DNA of 64,000 nucleotides, taken from contig NZ_JAJQQZ010000001.1 in the NCBI RefSeq assembly GCF_021729015.1, positions 62,001 to 126,000 of the forward strand. The letters run 5' to 3'. Of this stretch, positions 7,722-16,633 are shown piece after piece. Positions within the stretch are counted from its first letter, which is position 1, and the number at the start of each line of letters is the position of its first letter. A program made the position numbers and the translations under genes. The notes beneath the pieces were generated by a model. The model did no database searches, was not told the origin of the DNA, and worked only from the letters and a program-made list of their open reading frames with translations. The stretch is from Halobacterium rubrum. GTDB taxonomy: Archaea; Halobacteriota; Halobacteria; Halobacteriales; Halobacteriaceae.

Positions 7722-8978
7722 ATGACCGACCTCTCGCTCGGGGGCGACGCGCCAGACTGCGCCGACGGCAACGGCGTCTGGCTGGCGTGCGTGGAGTGTG
7801 GCGCCGCGCTGGCGCCGTTCGACGACGTGGTGTACCGGTGTCCGGACTGCGACGGCCTGCTGGAAGCGCGCTACGCGGACTACCCGACGTTCGACGAGTT
7901 CGACGGGTCCGGCGTCTGGCGGTACGCGGACGCGCTCCCCTTCGAGGAGGGCGTCACCATCCAGGAGGGCGACACGCCGCTGTACGAGGTGCCGGACGTC
8001 GCGGCGGCGGCGGACGTGGCCGACGTCCGCGTGAAACACGAGGGCATGAACCCGACGGGGAGCTTCAAGGACCGCGGGATGACCGTCGGCGTCCGGGTCG
8101 CGGCCGAACTCGGCGTCGGCCGGCTGGCGTGTGCGTCCACCGGGAACACGTCGGCGGCGCTGGCGGCGTACGGCGCCCGCGCCGACACCCCCGTGCTCGT
8201 GCTGCTGCCCGCGGGGAAGGTCGCGGCCGGGAAGGTCGCGCAGGCGGCGCTGCACGGCGCCCGCATCTGCGAGGTCGACGGCAACTTCGACGACTGTCTG
8301 GACGTCGTCGCCGAGCTCGCCGACCGCGGCGAGGCCTACCTCCTGAACAGCCTGAACCCGTTCCGGCTGGAGGGCCAGAAGACCATCGCGTTCGAGATTC
8401 TGGAGCAGTCCCGGGCCGCCACGGGCGAGTGGCCCGACCGCATCGTGCTCCCGGTCGGGAACGCCGGGAACACGGCCGCCCTCTACAAGGCGTTCCGCGA
8501 GCTCGTCGCGGCCGGCGAGATGAGCGAGAGCGAGATGCCGACGCTCACCGGCGTGCAGGCCGAGGGGGCGGCGCCGATGGTTGAAGCCGTCGAGGCGGGC
8601 CGCGACCACGTCGAGCGCTGGGACCACGTGGAGACCCGGGCGACCGCCATCCGCATCGGGAATCCGGTGAACGCGCCGAAGGCGCTCCCGGGCATCTACG
8701 GGACCGGCGGGACGGCGGTCGCCGTCTCCGACGACCAGATCACCGAGGCGCAGCGCATGCTCGCCGGCGACGGCGTCGGCGTCGAGCCGGCGTCCGCTGC
8801 CAGCGTCGCTGGCCTGCTCGAGCTCCGGGAGCGCGGCGTCGTGGCGGCCGACGAGCAGGTCGTCTGCCTCACCACGGGCCACCTCCTCAAGGACCCCGAC
8901 GCGGCGGCCGAGGCGGGCGGCGACACCACGGCCGTCCCCGCGGACGCCGACGGCGTCCTCGACGCCCTCGCCGACTGA
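7722..8978 (+). CDS. thrC: Threonine synthase
   Basis: PLP enzyme of 418 aa that makes threonine from O-phosphohomoserine. The PLP lysine is in PTGSFKDRGM (K116), and the phosphate-binding loop is VLPVGNAGNTAALYKAF. The N-terminus carries a zinc-ribbon-like segment (CVECGAAL then YRCPDCDGLLE), typical of archaeal ThrC proteins. The ATG at 7722 follows a strong Shine-Dalgarno-like GGAGGCGGAGG, which supports it over upstream in-frame codons. The gene stands alone, with no other threonine gene adjacent. Confidence 0.94.
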   Translation: MTDLSLGGDAPDCADGNGVWLACVECGAALAPFDDVVYRCPDCDGLLEARYADYPTFDEFDGSGVWRYADALPFEEGVTIQEGDTPLYEVPDVAAAADVADVRVKHEGMNPTGSFKDRGMTVGVRVAAELGVGRLACASTGNTSAALAAYGARADTPVLVLLPAGKVAAGKVAQAALHGARICEVDGNFDDCLDVVAELADRGEAYLLNSLNPFRLEGQKTIAFEILEQSRAATGEWPDRIVLPVGNAGNTAALYKAFRELVAAGEMSESEMPTLTGVQAEGAAPMVEAVEAGRDHVERWDHVETRATAIRIGNPVNAPKALPGIYGTGGTAVAVSDDQITEAQRMLAGDGVGVEPASAASVAGLLELRERGVVAADEQVVCLTTGHLLKDPDAAAEAGGDTTAVPADADGVLDALAD

Positions 8979-9098
8979 CCGCGGTCACCGCCCCACAGAG
9001 ACGGCGAGCCGGTTCGACAGTGCGCCGGATTCTTCCGCCGACGCGGACCGAGAATGCTCCCGATAGGTTTTTGTTCGGATACTGGCGTGACTGGAGGT

Positions 9099-10811
9099 AT
9101 GCAACTCTCCCCGGCGGTCGCGCTCGCCGCGGCCTCGGCGGCCATCTCGCTGGCCGTCGCGGGCTACGCGTGGCAGCGACCGGCTCCCGGGGCGAAGGCC
9201 GTCGCGGCGTTCAGCGCGGCAACGGGCCTGTGGGCGGGCGCGAGTGCTGTCCAGACCGCCGCGACGACGCTCGACGCGAAACTGCTTGCCGACCAGGTCC
9301 AGTACGTCGGCATCGCCGTCATCCCCGTGGCGTGGGTGTCGTTCGCCGCCGCCTACTCGGGCCGCGACCACTGGGTGACCCGGCGGACCGTCGCCGCGCT
9401 CTCCGTCGTCCCGGCGGTCGCGGTGCTCCTGGTCGCCACGAACGACGCCCACGGGCTCGTGCTGGCGGACGCCACACTCGACACCGTCGACGGCAGGGTC
9501 GTCCTCGACCGCGAGTACGGCGCGGCGTTCTGGATACTGACCGCGTACACGAACGCCGTCAACTCCGTCGGCACGGTGATGCTGGTCGAGACGGCGCTGC
9601 GCGTCGGCCGCCGGTACCGCCGGCAGGCCGGGGTCGTGCTCGCGGGCGCCACCGTCCCCTGGCTGTTCACCGTGGCGTCGCTGGCGGGTGTCTCCCCCAT
9701 CGCGCCGGAAGCCTCGTTCGGCGTGGCGTCGCTGGCGTTCGCGTACGCCATCTCTCGCTACGGGCTCGTGGAGCTGGCGCCGGTCGCCCGCGACCGGCTC
9801 TTCGAGGAGCTCGACGACGGCGTCCTCGTCGTCGACGACGACCGCCGCGTCGCCGACTACAACCCCGCAGCGAAGCGCCTGCTCGGCACTGACCTCGCCA
9901 CCGGGGACGACCTCGACGACGCCGTCCCCGCCCGGGTGCTGGAGGCACTCGACAGCGACCACGACGACGACGACGGTGGCCCGGTGTCGATCAGGGACGG
10001 CAGTGGCCAGCGGTGGGTCGCGGTCGATTCCACGACCGCCACCGACGACGTGCGGGGAGCGGTCGTCCTCCTGCGGGACGTCACCGAACTGGAGCGGCGC
10101 CGCACCGAACTCCACCGGGAGAACGCCCGACTGGAGCGAGTGGCCGACACCATCAGCCACGACCTCCGCAACCCCCTGACGGTCGCCAGCGGCGCGCTCG
10201 AACTCGCCGCCGAGACGAACGACCCCCAGGACTTCGAGCGGGCCCGCGACGCCCTCGACCGCATGGACGACATCATCGAGAGCACGCTGCGCGTCGCGCG
10301 CACCGGCCGCAGCGACCCGGAGATCACGACCGTCTCTCTGGCCGACGTCGCAGAGCGCGGCTGGCAGAACGTCCCCACCGGCGACGCCGACCTCGACGTC
10401 CGCGACGACGAGACGTTGCCGGCCGACCCCGAACAGCTCGAGAGCCTCCTGGAGAACCTCTTCCGGAACTCGGTCGAGCACGGGACCAGCGACGAGGGGC
10501 CGGTGACGGTGACCGTCACCCCGACCGGGGACGGCTTCGCCATCGCCGACGACGGCGTCGGACTCCCCGCTGACGAGCGCGAGGCGGTGTTCGACCGGGG
10601 GTTCACGACGGACGAGGACGGCACGGGGCTGGGGCTGGCCATCGTCCGGGACATCGCCGACGCCCACGGCTGGCGGGTGACACTCGGGGAGAGCGACGAC
10701 GGCGGCCTCCGGGTGTCGGTGACGGACGTGGCGACTGCCGACGACGAGGACGGCGAGCGTGCGGTCGCCGCCGAGCGCGCCGAATCGGAGACCGCTCGCG
10801 GCACCGACTAG
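9099..10811 (+). CDS. Membrane-bound PAS histidine kinase
   Basis: Sensor kinase of 570 aa. The first ~220 residues form about seven membrane helices of the type found at the N-terminus of many haloarchaeal kinases. A PAS domain follows (about 245-340; ELDDGVLVVDDDRRVADYNPAA). The HisKA domain has the phospho-accepting histidine in TISHDLRNPL (H354). The ATPase domain shows N-box LLENLFRNSVEH, then DDGVGLP and GTGLGLAIVRDIADAHG. No response regulator gene is adjacent, so the partner is unknown. GGAGGT lies directly before the ATG. The gene overlaps the convergent MFS gene end by four bases. Confidence 0.9.
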   Translation: MQLSPAVALAAASAAISLAVAGYAWQRPAPGAKAVAAFSAATGLWAGASAVQTAATTLDAKLLADQVQYVGIAVIPVAWVSFAAAYSGRDHWVTRRTVAALSVVPAVAVLLVATNDAHGLVLADATLDTVDGRVVLDREYGAAFWILTAYTNAVNSVGTVMLVETALRVGRRYRRQAGVVLAGATVPWLFTVASLAGVSPIAPEASFGVASLAFAYAISRYGLVELAPVARDRLFEELDDGVLVVDDDRRVADYNPAAKRLLGTDLATGDDLDDAVPARVLEALDSDHDDDDGGPVSIRDGSGQRWVAVDSTTATDDVRGAVVLLRDVTELERRRTELHRENARLERVADTISHDLRNPLTVASGALELAAETNDPQDFERARDALDRMDDIIESTLRVARTGRSDPEITTVSLADVAERGWQNVPTGDADLDVRDDETLPADPEQLESLLENLFRNSVEHGTSDEGPVTVTVTPTGDGFAIADDGVGLPADEREAVFDRGFTTDEDGTGLGLAIVRDIADAHGWRVTLGESDDGGLRVSVTDVATADDEDGERAVAAERAESETARGTD

Positions 10812-11995
10812 GTCACGCGGGCGACGATGCCGGCGGCGGCCAGCAAGGCGACGACGAGCCCCCAGAACGCCGCGTCGTAGCTCGCGACGGTCGCCGTGGT
10901 GCCGACGTACGTCGGGCCGACCGACCCGAGGCCGACGTAGACGGTGCGCATCGCACCGAGGTCGCCGCCCGCCGAGCCGTCTGGGAACGCGTCCATCAGG
11001 TACGACTGCATCACGGGCGGGAACGCCAGCAGGCCGACCGCGAACACGACGACGGCGGCGACGGCGGCGACGGGGGAATCCGCGAGCACGACGCCGGCGA
11101 GGGAGGTCGCACCGAGGACGAGCGCGCCGACGGTGAGCAGCCGGCGGGAGACGCGGTCGGAGAGCGCGCCTGCCGTCGGTTTGGCGACGGCGCCGACGCC
11201 GAACAGCGCCGCGAACGCCACCTGGCCGACCAGCGGCGCGAACGCCTTGCCGGTCTCGAGGAACGTCGGGAGGAACGCCGCGGTGGCCTGCCACGTGAAC
11301 GCGTACAGCGTGTACGCGACCAGCAGCCAGCGGAACCGCGACCCGACGAGCAGCCGGTCGACGGTGTCCCGGACGGCCAGCGACCGGCGCTCGAGGACGT
11401 AATCTTCGCGGCTCCAGACGTGCAGCGCGAGCAGCACGGCGACCACGACGACGACCACCGGGACGAACGCCACGCGCCACGTGGCGTACGCGAGCACGGC
11501 CGCCGCGAGCCCCGCGGACGCGACGCCGCCGAGGTCGCCGGAGGCGGTGTGGAGGCCGAACGCGCGGCCCTGCTTGGCGGTGTAGAGGTCGGCGACGAGC
11601 GCGCGGGCGGCGGTCGGGTAGAGGCCGGCACCGGTGCCGAGGACCGCCGCGCCGCCGAGCAACAGCGCGTAGGAGGGCGCTGCCGCGACGGCCGCGAACC
11701 CGACCGCGCTCAGGCCGAGCCCCGCCACGAGCAGAGTCTTCCGGGAGAGCGCGTCCGACAGCCGGCCGCTCGGGTACTGGAGGACGGCGTACAGCCCCCA
11801 CAGCGTCGTGAACGCGAAGCCGGCCTGCGCGTCGGTGAGTCCGAGGTCGGCACTGATCGTCGGCAGCATCGGCGAGAGCACGAGCCGGCCCGCCTGGATG
11901 GCCAGCCAGCCGACCGACGCCGCGACCAGCAGCCGGCCGGCGTACCCGCGCACGAGCCGTTCTTCCTCGTCCCCCCGGGCCGTCGCTGCTGTCAC
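10808..11995 (-). CDS. MFS transporter
   Basis: Twelve-span major facilitator protein of about 395 aa. The loop 2-3 signature is present as YPSGRLSDALSRKTLL, and a weaker second copy is AGALSDRVSRRLLTVGA. The substrate cannot be read from the sequence. The GTG at 11995 (MTAATARGDEEERLVRGYAG) is chosen because an AT-rich CTCAAATGC lies about 27 nt upstream; a GTG at 12058 would add 21 residues and would put the gene 30 nt behind the thioesterase gene. Either start leaves all membrane helices intact. Confidence 0.82.
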   Translation of the reverse strand: MTAATARGDEEERLVRGYAGRLLVAASVGWLAIQAGRLVLSPMLPTISADLGLTDAQAGFAFTTLWGLYAVLQYPSGRLSDALSRKTLLVAGLGLSAVGFAAVAAAPSYALLLGGAAVLGTGAGLYPTAARALVADLYTAKQGRAFGLHTASGDLGGVASAGLAAAVLAYATWRVAFVPVVVVVVAVLLALHVWSREDYVLERRSLAVRDTVDRLLVGSRFRWLLVAYTLYAFTWQATAAFLPTFLETGKAFAPLVGQVAFAALFGVGAVAKPTAGALSDRVSRRLLTVGALVLGATSLAGVVLADSPVAAVAAVVVFAVGLLAFPPVMQSYLMDAFPDGSAGGDLGAMRTVYVGLGSVGPTYVGTTATVASYDAAFWGLVVALLAAAGIVARVT

Positions 11996-12088
11996 TGTCT
12001 CACTGGAGGTTACTCGGGCATTTGAGGGCGCGGAAACCGGCAGCACCGGAGTCCGCACCGACGACTCGTGGAGCTTGCGGTCGGCCGG

Positions 12089-12532
12089 TCAGTGGTCCTC
12101 CTCGCCGGCGAGCGCCTCCTCGCGGAGCTCCCGACAGCGGTCGCTCTCGGTGTCGAGGTCGGGGACCGGCGTCGGGTGCATGTCGTCGTCGACAGCGACG
12201 AACACGAAGTAGGAGTCGGTGGTCTGTTCGGTCTCCCCGCTCCGGGGGTCCTCGCGGAACGCCTGCAGTCGCACCTTGATGCTCGTGCGGCCCGTGTCGT
12301 AGGCGTACGCCCGGATGACGCAGATGTCGCCCTGCGGGACGGGGCGCTCGAAGTCGAGGCTGTTGATGCGGGCGGTCACACAGGTCTCGCCGGCGTGGCG
12401 CATCGCCGCCATCGCGCCGACCTCGTCCATCCACTTCACGACGTTGCCGCCGTGGGCCGACGCGTAGTTGTTCGTGTCGTCGGGCTGGACGCGCTCGCGG
12501 TTCTCCACGAAGGTGTCGCTGACGGAGGCCAT
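12089..12532 (-). CDS. Acyl-CoA thioesterase (hotdog fold)
   Basis: A 147-aa YciA/BACH-type hotdog thioesterase hydrolysing acyl-CoA. Family features are the catalytic region NYASAHGGNVVKWMDEVGAM and the strand TARINSLDFERPVPQGD. The C-terminus is acidic. A TATA-like TTGTTTTCC lies about 30 nt before the ATG, so it probably has its own leaderless transcript. The following MFS gene on the same strand may be read through. The acyl substrate is unknown. Confidence 0.87.
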   Translation of the reverse strand: MASVSDTFVENRERVQPDDTNNYASAHGGNVVKWMDEVGAMAAMRHAGETCVTARINSLDFERPVPQGDICVIRAYAYDTGRTSIKVRLQAFREDPRSGETEQTTDSYFVFVAVDDDMHPTPVPDLDTESDRCRELREEALAGEEDH

Positions 12533-12580
12533 GCCGGCTCCACGGCGGCCGGCGGGAAAACAACTGTCGTGAAAACCCCC

Positions 12581-12982
12581 TCAGTACGTCTCGACGGTCA
12601 AGCCGTCGACGCCCCGGAAGTTACGGTCGTTACTCACGACCGGTTCGTCGTAAGAGAGCGCAGTGGCGGCGACGGCGGAGTCGGCGCCGTCCAGGGTGGC
12701 CAGCGAATCTGAGCGCGCGTGCCGACCCCGAATCCGGCCTGCCCTCCGAGCGAGGGCGCCGTCCAACTCGACGACGGGGTACGACTCGAACAGCTTCCCG
12801 TAGCCGGTTCTGAGCGTCTCCCGCGACGCTTCTGGTGCGTTCGCGACGCCGTAGTAGAGTTCCGAGACGACCATCGCGGGAACGCGCACCGGATTATCTC
12901 GTGCGTCGAGTTCACCCGCTTTCTCCACGGCTGCTGGCGTCTGTTCGACGAGATTGCCCAGAAATTCGGTGTCCAGAATCAC
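12581..12982 (-). CDS. vapC: PIN-domain ribonuclease toxin (VapC-like)
   Basis: A 133-aa PIN-domain nuclease. The acidic metal-binding set is complete: D4 in MILDTEF, E41 in VVSELYYG, D101 in LDGADSAVAATAL and D119 in VVSNDRNF. The ATG overlaps the upstream antitoxin-like gene by four bases (ATGA type), the usual toxin-antitoxin arrangement. Targets of such toxins are tRNA or rRNA, but nothing here shows which. An active toxin is expected since no key residue is missing. Confidence 0.88.
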   Translation of the reverse strand: MILDTEFLGNLVEQTPAAVEKAGELDARDNPVRVPAMVVSELYYGVANAPEASRETLRTGYGKLFESYPVVELDGALARRAGRIRGRHARSDSLATLDGADSAVAATALSYDEPVVSNDRNFRGVDGLTVETY

Positions 12983-13215
12983 GGCAGCTCCTCGTCGAGT
13001 GCCTCCCGGTTCTCTTCGTCGTCGGCCTCGAACTCGGCTTCCAGAGCCGCGGTGTCCCAGGCGTCGCTGACGTTCTCGACGTCGGCTGCGAAGTCGAGCA
13101 GGCCGTAGCCGTCGACCATCCGTTCGAGCGCGTCGCTGAACGACTCTCCCTCCCGTTTCTCGTCTTCGACACGGGCGTACAGTCGTTCACTCACCCGAAC
13201 TTGCTTCGTCCCCAT
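12979..13215 (-). CDS. vapB: VapB-like antitoxin
   Basis: A 78-aa protein starting MGTKQVRVSERLYARVEDEK, a ribbon-helix-helix-like DNA-binding N-terminus, followed by SFSDALERMVDG and a very acidic tail (EAEFEADDEENREALDEELP) that would occupy the toxin's active-site groove. It overlaps vapC and is first in the pair, as expected. An AT-rich TCTTTTGTC about 25 nt upstream is the likely promoter; the pair probably represses itself. Confidence 0.82.
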   Translation of the reverse strand: MGTKQVRVSERLYARVEDEKREGESFSDALERMVDGYGLLDFAADVENVSDAWDTAALEAEFEADDEENREALDEELP

Positions 13216-13253
13216 ACAATATCGTTGACGCCGTTGACAAAAGAGTCTAGGGG

Positions 13254-14837
13254 CTACTCGCCGTTCAGTTCGATGCTCGTGACGTCGACGATGCGGTCGT
13301 CGGCCACGAGGCGCTCGGCGGCCTCGCCGGGGACGTCGTCGTCGAGGTTGTAGACGGTCAGCGCCTCGCCGCCCCGGGTCTCGCGGGCGTTGAACATCCC
13401 CGCGATGTTGACGTCGGCGTCGCCGAGCACGGTGCCGATGAAGCCGATGACGCCGGGTTCGTCGCGGTTGCGCGCGACGAGCATGTGGCCGTGCGGGACG
13501 GCCTCGACCCGGAAGCCGTCGATCTCCACGAGCCGGGGGTCGTCGCCGGCGAAGAGGGTGCCGGAGACGGTGAGTTCCTCGTCGTCGTTGCCGACCGTGA
13601 CCGAGACCAGACTCTGGAAGTCCTCGCTCTGGCGGTTCTTCGTCTCGGTCACCTCGATGCCGCGCTCCTCGGCGACCCGCGGGGCGTTGACGGCGTTGAC
13701 CTGCCACTCGAGGCCGGCGAACGCGCCCTGCTGGGCGGCGGCGGTGACGAGTTCGACGTCTTCGCCGGCGACGTCGCCGTGGTAGCTGACGTCGACGCGC
13801 TCGACGCGGCCGTCGAAGAGGCCGGCGGCGACGGTGCCCGCGGTCTCCGCGAGGTCGACGTACGGCCGGATGCGGTCGAACGCCGACTGCTCGACGCTCG
13901 GGGCGTTCAGCGCGTTCACGACGGGGTCGCCGGCGAGCGCGGCGACGACCTGGTCGGCGGTGTCGGTGGCGACGTTCTCCTGGGCGGCCAGCGTCGACGC
14001 ACCGAGGTGCGGCGTGGTGACGACGTTCTCGGCCTCGAGGAGCGGCGAGTCGGCTGAGAGGGGTTCCTCGCCGAAGACGTCGAGGGCGGCGCCCGCGATG
14101 ACGCCGTTCTCGGCGGCCTCGGCGAGTGCGTCCTCGTCGACGACGCCGCCGCGGGCGACGTTGACGACGTAGCCGTCCTCCATCTGGGCGAGCGCTTCCT
14201 CGCCGATCAGGCCCTCCGTCTCGTCGGTGAGGGGGACGTGGACGGTGAGGAAGTCGGCGCGCGCGACGCACTCGTCGAAGTCGACGAGCTCGGCGCCGAG
14301 CTGGGCGGCGCGCTCCTCGCCGATGTAGGGGTCGTAGGCGACGAGGTCCATGCCGAGGCCGTCGAGGCGCTTCGCGACCTCCTGGCCGACGCGGCCGAGG
14401 CCGACGACGCCGAGGGTCTTGCCGTTGAGTTCGGTGCCGAGGTAGTCGCCTTTCGCCCACTCGCCTTCCTTCAGGCGGGCGTGGGCCTGCGGGACCGAGC
14501 GCGCGGTGGCGAACGCGAGCGCGACCGTGTGTTCGGCGGCGGCGCGGACGTTCCCCTCGGGGGCGTTTGCGACGACGACGCCGTGGTCGGTGGCGGCGTC
14601 GATGTCGATGTTGTCGACGCCGATGCCGGCGCGCGCGACGATGACGAGGTTCGGGGCCGCCGCGAGGACGGCCTCCGTGACCTCGGTGCCGGAGCGCACG
14701 ACGAGCGCGTTGGCGTCGCCGACGGCGTCCAGAAGCGCGTCGCCCTCGGCGTCGTAGGCCGTCTCTACCTCGTGGCCGGCGTCTCTGAGTCGGGCGAGAC
14801 CGGCGTCCGCGATGGGGTCCGTGACGAGAACTCGCAT
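13254..14837 (-). CDS. serA: D-3-phosphoglycerate dehydrogenase
   Basis: First enzyme of serine synthesis, 527 aa, oxidising 3-phosphoglycerate with NAD+. It has the NAD-binding motif GVVGLGRVGQEVAKRL, the substrate arginine in VNVARGGVVDEDAL and the catalytic histidine in TTPHLGAST. An intervening ASB domain follows, then a C-terminal ACT domain (MLVARNRDEPGVIGFIGTVLGDADVNIAGM), so feedback control by serine is likely. A TATA-like CTTATC lies about 27 nt before the ATG. serB lies about 1.8 kb away on the other strand. Confidence 0.95.
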   Translation of the reverse strand: MRVLVTDPIADAGLARLRDAGHEVETAYDAEGDALLDAVGDANALVVRSGTEVTEAVLAAAPNLVIVARAGIGVDNIDIDAATDHGVVVANAPEGNVRAAAEHTVALAFATARSVPQAHARLKEGEWAKGDYLGTELNGKTLGVVGLGRVGQEVAKRLDGLGMDLVAYDPYIGEERAAQLGAELVDFDECVARADFLTVHVPLTDETEGLIGEEALAQMEDGYVVNVARGGVVDEDALAEAAENGVIAGAALDVFGEEPLSADSPLLEAENVVTTPHLGASTLAAQENVATDTADQVVAALAGDPVVNALNAPSVEQSAFDRIRPYVDLAETAGTVAAGLFDGRVERVDVSYHGDVAGEDVELVTAAAQQGAFAGLEWQVNAVNAPRVAEERGIEVTETKNRQSEDFQSLVSVTVGNDDEELTVSGTLFAGDDPRLVEIDGFRVEAVPHGHMLVARNRDEPGVIGFIGTVLGDADVNIAGMFNARETRGGEALTVYNLDDDVPGEAAERLVADDRIVDVTSIELNGE

Positions 14838-14914
14838 ACCGTGGAGTCGGCGCGAGCGCCGATAAGCGTTTCCGCAGATGCACGTATTGACACGGCCGCC
14901 AGCCCCCGAGAATC

Positions 14915-14928
14915 TGCACGTTCGTGCA
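14915..14928. promoter_or_regulatory. Palindrome TGCACGTTCGTGCA upstream of serA
   Basis: A perfect 6-bp inverted repeat with a 2-bp centre, placed 78 nt before the serA start and near the 3' end of the Bat-like gene. A single TGCACG half-site also occurs at 14879, between the palindrome and the serA TATA box. The arrangement suits an operator for a dimeric regulator, but chance cannot be excluded. Confidence 0.3.
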
Positions 14929-14974
14929 TAGTCACGGCGGGGTGTGGGGGAGAGTCACCGCGAACGTGGACCAG

Positions 14975-15613
14975 TCAGTCCACGAGGTCGGTAACGACGC
15001 GAGCCTCGGCCTTCCGGAGGAGCTCGCCGGCCGTCGACGCCGAGCAGTCGAGTTCTGCGGCGACGTCCGCGACCGACCCTTCCCGGGGAACCTCGTAGTA
15101 GCCGACGGCGACGGCGGCGTCGAGGGCGGCGCGCTGGCGGTCGGTGACCGCGGCGGGCGTGCCGTCCCGGTGGAAGTCCCGGACCACCTCGATGGCGACG
15201 TCGGCGTGGTCGCTGAGGGCGTCGTGGAGCGCGCTCAGGCGCTCGGGCTCGCCGACCGCGTCGAACGTGGCGGTGCCGTCCCCGAGAAACGAGACGGGCG
15301 GCAGGAACGCGACGTCGGCGGCGGCGACCACTGCCAGCAGGTCCTCGTCGAACCCGAACCCGGTCTGGCGGGTGAACGCGTACGTGCCGCCGTCGCCGGC
15401 GACGAGACGGCGCTCCGAGACCTCGGGGACGGCGTCGAGGAGGGCCGCGGTCGGCTCCGGGCCGGCGTCGAACCACGCGAACTGGGTGGCTGCGCCGGCC
15501 GGCCCCCAGACGAGGAGGTCCGACCGGTCGACGCCGTCGCGGGCGACGAGTTCGTCGTGGAGCCGATGCCGGCGGCCTGCCGGGTAGTCGGCGCGGAACG
15601 AGACGCGGCGCAC
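14975..15613 (-). CDS. Bat-like regulator with C-terminal HTH-10 domain
   Basis: About 212 aa. The C-terminal quarter is the bacterio-opsin-activator helix-turn-helix (TDRQRAALDAAVAVGYYEVP, then VADVAAELDCSASTAGELLRKAE). The N-terminal part matches the unnamed sensor-like region of other haloarchaeal Bat relatives. The ATG at 15634 lies only about 7 nt from the TATA box TTTATA, which would place it upstream of the transcription start. The GTG at 15613 is 27 nt from the box and is therefore chosen. Targets are unknown; it diverges from a hydrolase gene. Confidence 0.78.
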   Translation of the reverse strand: MRRVSFRADYPAGRRHRLHDELVARDGVDRSDLLVWGPAGAATQFAWFDAGPEPTAALLDAVPEVSERRLVAGDGGTYAFTRQTGFGFDEDLLAVVAAADVAFLPPVSFLGDGTATFDAVGEPERLSALHDALSDHADVAIEVVRDFHRDGTPAAVTDRQRAALDAAVAVGYYEVPREGSVADVAAELDCSASTAGELLRKAEARVVTDLVD

Positions 15614-15636
15614 GACGATGTCTCGGCGCTGCATCG

Positions 15637-15644
15637 ATATAAAG
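15637..15644. promoter_or_regulatory. TATA box between Bat-like gene and hydrolase gene
   Basis: ATATAAAG on the + strand, CTTTATAT on the - strand. Its centre is 27 nt from the GTG at 15613 on the - strand, the classic leaderless spacing. It is also the only TATA-like element before the divergent hydrolase, so the two genes may share it. Confidence 0.55.
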
Positions 15645-15697
15645 AGCCGGATGTGTCCGGCGTCAGGCTCTGTCCCGTCGCGCCCCGAGCAGGCTGT

Positions 15698-16585
15698 GTG
15701 AGCGCACCGGGACAGCAGGAGCGGTGCGCGGCGGTCAACCAGTCCGACAGCGACACCCACCGGACCGTCCGCGTCGACGGCCACCGCGTGGCGTACGGGT
15801 CGTTCGGCGACCCGGACGGCGAGCCGGTGGTGGCGTTCCACGGCACGCCCGGCTCCCGGGCGTTCGGCCGGTTCTACAACGAGTCGGCGCGAGCGCACGG
15901 CGTCCGCGTCCTGGCGTTCAGCCGCCCGGGCTACGGCGAGTCCGACGCCTGGCCCGACTACGACGCCAGCGACACCCCACGCGTGGTCGAGGCCCTGCTG
16001 GCCGACGCCGGCGTGGACACTGCGGGCCTGCTGGCGTTCTCCGGCGGTGCCGCCCACGCGCTCGCAACCGCAGCCGCCGCCCCCGAACGCGTTGACGGCG
16101 TGACCGTCGTCGCCGGTGCCACGCCCCCCGGTCACGTCGGCGACGTCCCGACCGTACAGCGCGTGCTCGGCGGCCTCGCCGCCCACACCCCCCGACTGCT
16201 CGGTGGCCTGCTGCGCGCGCAAGCGTGGGCCGCCGAACGCAACGACCCCGAGTTCGTCGCCGCCCAGTACACGACCGACGGCACCGACCACCTCCCCGCT
16301 GACGTGCTCGACGCGACGCGACGCGACTTCCTCTGGGCCCTCTCCAGCGGTGCCGACGGTATCGTGCGCGAGTCCGCGCAGGCGGTCCGCGAGTGGCCAC
16401 TCACCCTCCACGACGTGGCCGCGGACGTCCGCTGGCTCCACGGCCGCGACGACACGAACGCCCCCCTCGACGCAGCCCGATCGGTCGTCGACGCTCTCCC
16501 CAACGCGTCGCTCGACGTGCTCGACACCGACCACCTCGGCGCGGTCGCCGCCACCCGGGACCGCGCGCTCGCCCGGCACGCGTAG
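15698..16585 (+). CDS. Alpha/beta hydrolase
   Basis: A 295-aa alpha/beta-hydrolase-fold enzyme. The oxyanion loop is FHGTPGSRAFG, the probable nucleophile serine is in LLAFSGGAAHALA (AxSxG instead of the usual GxSxG), the acid is in LHGRDDTNAP, and the histidine is in DTDHLGAV. The substrate is unknown. The GTG at 15698 is the best start; a GTG at 15653 is possible. The conserved domain begins about 25 residues in, so the choice does not affect the fold. Confidence 0.82.
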   Translation: MSAPGQQERCAAVNQSDSDTHRTVRVDGHRVAYGSFGDPDGEPVVAFHGTPGSRAFGRFYNESARAHGVRVLAFSRPGYGESDAWPDYDASDTPRVVEALLADAGVDTAGLLAFSGGAAHALATAAAAPERVDGVTVVAGATPPGHVGDVPTVQRVLGGLAAHTPRLLGGLLRAQAWAAERNDPEFVAAQYTTDGTDHLPADVLDATRRDFLWALSSGADGIVRESAQAVREWPLTLHDVAADVRWLHGRDDTNAPLDAARSVVDALPNASLDVLDTDHLGAVAATRDRALARHA

Positions 16586-16633
16586 TGCTGCCGCGGCGAC
16601 GAGCCTTTTGACTGGCGCCCGCTAACCACGGGT

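Noticed and set aside
14238-15098. Long open frame opposite serA and the Bat-like gene
   Set aside because: It mirrors serA, which has full family motifs; such antisense frames are common at this GC content.
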